Shown piece after piece: positions 60,795 through 64,000 of a stretch of 64,000 bases of DNA. The notes under the pieces were generated by a model. The model made no database searches. It was not told where the DNA came from and saw only the letters and a list, made by a program, of their open reading frames with translations. The stretch is from CAZCFB01 sp964511535. Lineage in GTDB: Bacteria > Myxococcota_A > Polyangia > GCA-2747355 > CAZCFB01. Positions within the stretch are counted from its first letter, which is position 1. Every line of letters begins with the position of its first letter. The stretch is from contig CAZEFW010000004.1 of the NCBI GenBank assembly GCA_964511535.1, positions 87,874 to 151,873 on the forward strand, written 5' to 3'. Position numbers and translations under genes: made by a program.

Positions 60795-62114
60795 TTACAG
60801 CCTGAGCAGGTCGGTGTTCTTGCCGATGAAATCCGACAGCCACAGCAGCTTGAACTGATCCGCGGCGCGGGGCTCCCACTTTTTATTGCGCTTCCACTTG
60901 TCCCCCAGCTGGATCACCGCCTCCTGCCCGGGCGCCAGCTTGCTGAGCTTGCCCTCGCCGCTGCCGGCCAGGCAGGCGGTGACCTTCGCCTCCACCATGC
61001 GGCCGTCGTCGAACACCAGGGCTGCCCGCTTGAGCTTGCCCAGCCGGGGGATGAACGACGAGCAGCGGAGCGGCTTTTCACCGACGTTCTTCACCTTCAG
61101 CCGCACCGCGCAGCCCTTTTCCGGCGAGCAGGCGAAGTCCTGCACGCTGACCTGGATCTTGTCGCTGCTGAGCGCGACCTCCGCGCCCCGGGCCGGGAGC
61201 CTGGCCATGGTGGCCTTCACCGAGGCCCGGGCGCGCGCGTCCCATCGCGCCTGCAGCCCGGCCAGGTTGCCCAGGTGCTCTCGCACCCGCGCGTCGGCCC
61301 AGCTCACCAGCGCCGCCTCCGCGGCGATCTCCCGCCTCAGCGCGGGCAGGTCCGAGCGGCCGTACCCCCAGCCGCGCTTGCCCGGCTGCGGCTTGAGCCC
61401 CTCCTGCCCGGCGCGGCGAAACATCTTGCCCAGCCGCTTGAGGCCGTTGTCCACCAGCAGGTCGGCGCTCTTCTTCGACGCCGCCCGACAGGTGATGGCC
61501 AGGTGCGGCCCCTCGGTCTCCAGCGGGAACTTGCCCTGGTAGACCACCTCACGCGAGCCCATGTGATCGCTGCCCATGGCGTCCCGGTCGTAGGCGCTGA
61601 TGCCGATCTTGGTGCCGCTGGTCAGGCGGGCCAGGCGCGCGGCGACATACGCGGTCCTGCGATCCTCCGGTCCGCGCGCCCGGACCTTGCGGTCGCCGGG
61701 CAGGCGCATCACCAGGGTCATGTCCGGGCGGCTGAACGGGTCGAACGTCCCGCTCGCCTTGACCTGGCAGATCACCGCCACCGGGCCCACCGCGTCGCCG
61801 CTGACCGGGGCCAGCTGCAGCGCGCTGAACACCTCGGCCGGCCGCACCAGCTGCGGCGCGTCGGGCGCCCAGGCCGGCTTGCCCTCGGGGACCGGCGCGG
61901 CGGGTATGGCAGGCGGCGGCTCCGTCGCAGCCGGTCGGGAAGCCCCCGCCGGCGCCGCCGCGGCCGGGGGCTCATTTGCCGCCTGCTTCGCCGCCGGCGC
62001 TTGCTTCGCCGCCGGCGCGGCCGGCGCCGCCACCCGGCGCTCCTCCGAGGACTTGCAGCCGCCCACGGCCAGCACCCCACACACACAGGCCACAACGATC
62101 TTGAAATGCATCAT
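60795..62114 (-). CDS. Lipoprotein of unknown function with Ala/Pro linker
   Basis: 439 residues from ATGATG at 62114, sharing one base with the nth stop (TGATG). Lipobox LAVGGC is followed by a linker of about 70 residues rich in Ala, Pro and Lys (AAPAAPAAKQAPAAKQAA). The rest has a beta-rich part (LVMRLPGDRKVRARG), a helical middle and a C-terminal Ig-like part (CAVRLKVKNVGEKPLRC). No known family. It lies between nth and the aminopeptidase gene on one strand, so it is likely in their transcript. Confidence 0.75.
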   Translation of the reverse strand: MMHFKIVVACVCGVLAVGGCKSSEERRVAAPAAPAAKQAPAAKQAANEPPAAAAPAGASRPAATEPPPAIPAAPVPEGKPAWAPDAPQLVRPAEVFSALQLAPVSGDAVGPVAVICQVKASGTFDPFSRPDMTLVMRLPGDRKVRARGPEDRRTAYVAARLARLTSGTKIGISAYDRDAMGSDHMGSREVVYQGKFPLETEGPHLAITCRAASKKSADLLVDNGLKRLGKMFRRAGQEGLKPQPGKRGWGYGRSDLPALRREIAAEAALVSWADARVREHLGNLAGLQARWDARARASVKATMARLPARGAEVALSSDKIQVSVQDFACSPEKGCAVRLKVKNVGEKPLRCSSFIPRLGKLKRAALVFDDGRMVEAKVTACLAGSGEGKLSKLAPGQEAVIQLGDKWKRNKKWEPRAADQFKLLWLSDFIGKNTDLLRL

Positions 62115-62746
62115 CACCTCGTTCGCTCCACCCCGACCCTGGCGCATCGCCGCGCCACGGGGCACGACGAGCAGCGCGGCGACAGGGGCGTGCACACCTG
62201 CTGCCCGAACCGCACCAGCAGGCCGTTGACCTCCAGCCAGTAGCGTCGGGGCAACCTGTCGCGCAGCGCCCGCTCGGTCTTGTCGGGGGTGGCGGTCTGG
62301 ACATAGCCCAGCCGGTTGAAGATGCGGTGCACGTGGGTGTCGACGCACACCGCGGGGATGCCGAACCCGCGCACCAGCACCAGGTTGGCCGTCTTGCGCC
62401 CCACGCCGCGGAACCGCACCAGGGCCTCGATGGTGTCGGGCACCTCCCCGTCGTGCTCATCCAGCAACCTCTGCGCCAGCGCCCTGAGGTCCCGGGCCTT
62501 GGTGCGATGGAAGCCGGCCGGATAGATCAGGGCGTCGATCTCCTCCTCGGCCAGCCCTGCCAGGGCCGCGGCGTCCGGCGCCCGCTCCAGCAGCCGGTCG
62601 GTGGCGGCGAAGGTCACCTCGTCACGGGTCCGCAGGCTGATCACCGTCCCCACCAGCACGGCGAAGGGATCACGAGGCTCGAGGTCGAGCGGCCCCACGG
62701 CCCGGCGCACCGCGCCGAGCACCCGCCCGATGTCCCCCTGCATCAC
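62114..62746 (-). CDS. nth: Endonuclease III
   Basis: 210 residues. The start is a GTG at 62746 or the next codon, ATG at 62743; the AGGAAAAG site suits the GTG better. The helix-hairpin-helix LVRFRGVGRKTANLVL has the catalytic Lys118. The catalytic Asp136 is in VDTHVHR. The 4Fe-4S cluster ligands follow the C-x6-C-x2-C-x5-C pattern (CTPLSPRCSSCPVARRC). It removes oxidised pyrimidines in base excision repair. Confidence 0.95.
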   Translation of the reverse strand: MMQGDIGRVLGAVRRAVGPLDLEPRDPFAVLVGTVISLRTRDEVTFAATDRLLERAPDAAALAGLAEEEIDALIYPAGFHRTKARDLRALAQRLLDEHDGEVPDTIEALVRFRGVGRKTANLVLVRGFGIPAVCVDTHVHRIFNRLGYVQTATPDKTERALRDRLPRRYWLEVNGLLVRFGQQVCTPLSPRCSSCPVARRCARVGVERTR

Positions 62747-62750
62747 GGCG

Positions 62751-63341
62751 TTACTTTTCCTGGTCAGCGCGGTTGCGGTACAGGCTCGGGTCCACGGCGC
62801 CGGCCATGGCGTCGACGTCCAACTCCAGCGGGTCGACGAACTCGGCCACCCGGCGGGCGCACGCCAGCGGATCGGCCACCGCGTCGTGGTAGCTCACCCG
62901 CAGGCACATGATGTCCTGGTTCTCCTCGATCCAGCCACGCAGGCCAGACAGGTGGGCGCGGAACTTGTGGTCCATGATCTCGTCGGGGATGCCGTCCGAG
63001 CCCATGCCCTGACGCTCGAGCATCTTCTTCTGCGATGCCAGCACCTCCTCCATGCGACGTTCCATGAAGATCACCCGGTACAGCCGGCCGGGCGGGAGGT
63101 TGTACAGCAGCAGAGAGATGATCTTGACGCCCTGGCCGGCGAGGGTCGGGTCCTGCAGCCAGCCGTTGTCGTCCTTGAGCTTCTTAACCCGGGCGTCCTC
63201 GAAGTAGCCGCGCGGGTTGTCCTCGTCGGCGGCGCGCTTGTCGTCCTGCACCAGGGGCATCCCCCCGGCGTGAAGCATGCGCATCATCATGGAGGTGCCC
63301 GACCGGGGCAGCCCCGAGACGACGATGAGGGGTGCAGTCAT
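62751..63341 (-). CDS. Sulfotransferase family protein
   Basis: 196 residues, short for the family. The phosphosulfate-binding loop SGLPRSGTSMMM begins at residue 9. YRVIFMERRMEEVLASQKKM matches the 3'-phosphate-binding region. The usual product is a sulfated small molecule or sugar, with PAPS as donor. It lies four bases before nth on the same strand. The ATG overlaps no other gene. Confidence 0.87.
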   Translation of the reverse strand: MTAPLIVVSGLPRSGTSMMMRMLHAGGMPLVQDDKRAADEDNPRGYFEDARVKKLKDDNGWLQDPTLAGQGVKIISLLLYNLPPGRLYRVIFMERRMEEVLASQKKMLERQGMGSDGIPDEIMDHKFRAHLSGLRGWIEENQDIMCLRVSYHDAVADPLACARRVAEFVDPLELDVDAMAGAVDPSLYRNRADQEK

Positions 63342-63400
63342 GTTGCGGTCTCCGTCAGTTCAGGGTCCTTAGGATGGATCGGCGCGCGCCGCGCGTCCTG

Positions 63401-64000
63401 CTACTTCTTCGGCGCCTTGAGCTCGAGGATGGAAAACTCGATGCGGCCGTTCTTGATTCTCGAGATCTTGTCTCTGCCCTTGTGCTTCGGCTTGTCGCGG
63501 CCGAAGCCCACGGCCACCAGGCGATCGGGCTTCACCCCGCCCTGCATCACCAGGAAGCCGCGCACCTCCTGGGCACGCTTGAGCGAGATCTCCTTGTCCT
63601 TCGCGGCGGTGTCCGCCACGTCGGCGTGGCCGTCGATGCGGACCTTCTTCAGCTGCGGGTTCGCCTTGATGGTCAACGCCACCTGCTGCAGCAGCGCGTG
63701 GGAGCGCTGCTCCACCGAGGTGGTGCCCGCCTTGAACTCCACCACGCCGCGGATGGCGATGCGCCCCTCCTCCAGCACCACCTGCGAGGCGCCGCTGTCG
63801 GGGCAGCCGTCGTCGTCCTTGCGGCCGTTGATGGTCTCCTTCTCGTCGGCGCACTGGTCCTGCTTGTCGGGTACGCCGTCCATGTCATTGTCCGGATCGG
63901 GGCAGCCGTCGTCGTCCTCGAACCCGTCCATGTCCTCGGGGTCGATGGGGCAGTCGTCGTAGTCGTCCGGCACCTCGTCCATGTCGTTGTCCGGGTCGGG
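63401..64000 (-). CDS. OmpA-like protein with thrombospondin type 3 repeats, N-terminus cut by window edge
   Basis: About 199 residues are visible; the frame runs off the right edge with PDPDND codons. Repeated Asp-rich units (DMDEVPDDYDDCPIDPED, GFEDDDGCPDPDNDMDGVPD) are calcium-binding thrombospondin type 3 repeats. The last 120 residues are an OmpA C-terminal domain (VRIDGHADVADTAAKDKEIS, SLKRAQEVRGFL) that binds peptidoglycan. The N-terminal part, likely a barrel, is missing. Outer-membrane protein tethered to the cell wall. Confidence 0.92.
   Translation of the reverse strand, partial: PDPDNDMDEVPDDYDDCPIDPEDMDGFEDDDGCPDPDNDMDGVPDKQDQCADEKETINGRKDDDGCPDSGASQVVLEEGRIAIRGVVEFKAGTTSVEQRSHALLQQVALTIKANPQLKKVRIDGHADVADTAAKDKEISLKRAQEVRGFLVMQGGVKPDRLVAVGFGRDKPKHKGRDKISRIKNGRIEFSILELKAPKK

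Overview
The window is GC-rich, gene-dense bacterial chromosome. Its features point to a deltaproteobacterium, most likely in or near the Myxococcota. Many exported lipoproteins carry low-complexity Asp/Pro/Lys linkers. Two proteins end in a Cys + hydrophobic helix + Arg-cluster tail like the MYXO-CTERM sorting signal. MopE-type Cys/Asp-rich repeats, DUF3179, Beta_propel and OmpA/thrombospondin-3 proteins are present. A site that fits my recollection of the Myxococcus LexA consensus lies in front of recA. No rRNA, tRNA, transposase, phage or CRISPR was seen. About 55 protein genes fill nearly all of the sequence, and no gap exceeds about 290 bases.

Layout, left to right. 1-1639: gliding-type ABC-2 transporter (permease cut by the left edge). 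1790-9674: cell-envelope proteins (pilin-like lipoprotein, LamG lipoprotein, DUF218 protein, trypsin-like protease) and a membrane polyferredoxin/beta-propeller pair. 9839-13542: tungstate/molybdate ABC transporter genes (wtpA-wtpB-wtpC type) followed by a Tat-type lipoprotein intradiol dioxygenase homologue. 13594-19298: lipoproteins, phosphoglycolate phosphatase, a sensor histidine kinase and a PP2C phosphatase. 19435-22471: cinA-thpR-recA. 22544-33302: arylsulfotransferase-like protein, GST, DUF3179/outer-membrane pair, lipase-like lipoprotein, FHA protein and a small HELIH protein. 33312-43037: lipoprotein, ssb, D,D-peptidase, S9 peptidase, TGS-nucleoside kinase, GH13 enzyme, ilvE and a degenerate DnaJ-like protein. 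43194-47661: membrane rhodanese, a HesB-like gene with an in-frame TGA, a histidine-phosphatase lipoprotein, lpd and sucB. 47781-64000: methyltransferase/phosphodiesterase pair, large beta-propeller lipoprotein, SUMF1-like lipoprotein, tandem phosphoribosyltransferase, class-A-beta-lactamase-like protein, M1 aminopeptidase, nth, sulfotransferase and an OmpA-like protein cut by the right edge.

The strongest find is at 43596-43901. Two short reading frames are really one 101-residue HesB/IscA-like gene read through an in-frame TGA at 43805-43803. The TGA falls at the position of the conserved cluster-binding cysteine (GYG-U-GGPRLG) and is followed by a hairpin that fits a bacterial SECIS element. 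I read it as a selenoprotein of the HesB-like family. It sits 24 bases upstream of a membrane-anchored rhodanese gene, which suggests a small sulfur/selenium or Fe-S unit. The tungstate importer in the same window is compatible with selenium/tungsten metabolism, but that link is inference.

The second theme is non-coding repeats. There are three sites of paired palindromes around GGGGTCAGACCCC, each just 3' of a gene; at two of them the repeat supplies the TAA stop. There are also heptad arrays (ACTTGAG/GCTTGAG and their complement) coupled to hairpins with GAA triloops. One array has become a strong G-quadruplex candidate. Some repeats run into the coding ends of genes.
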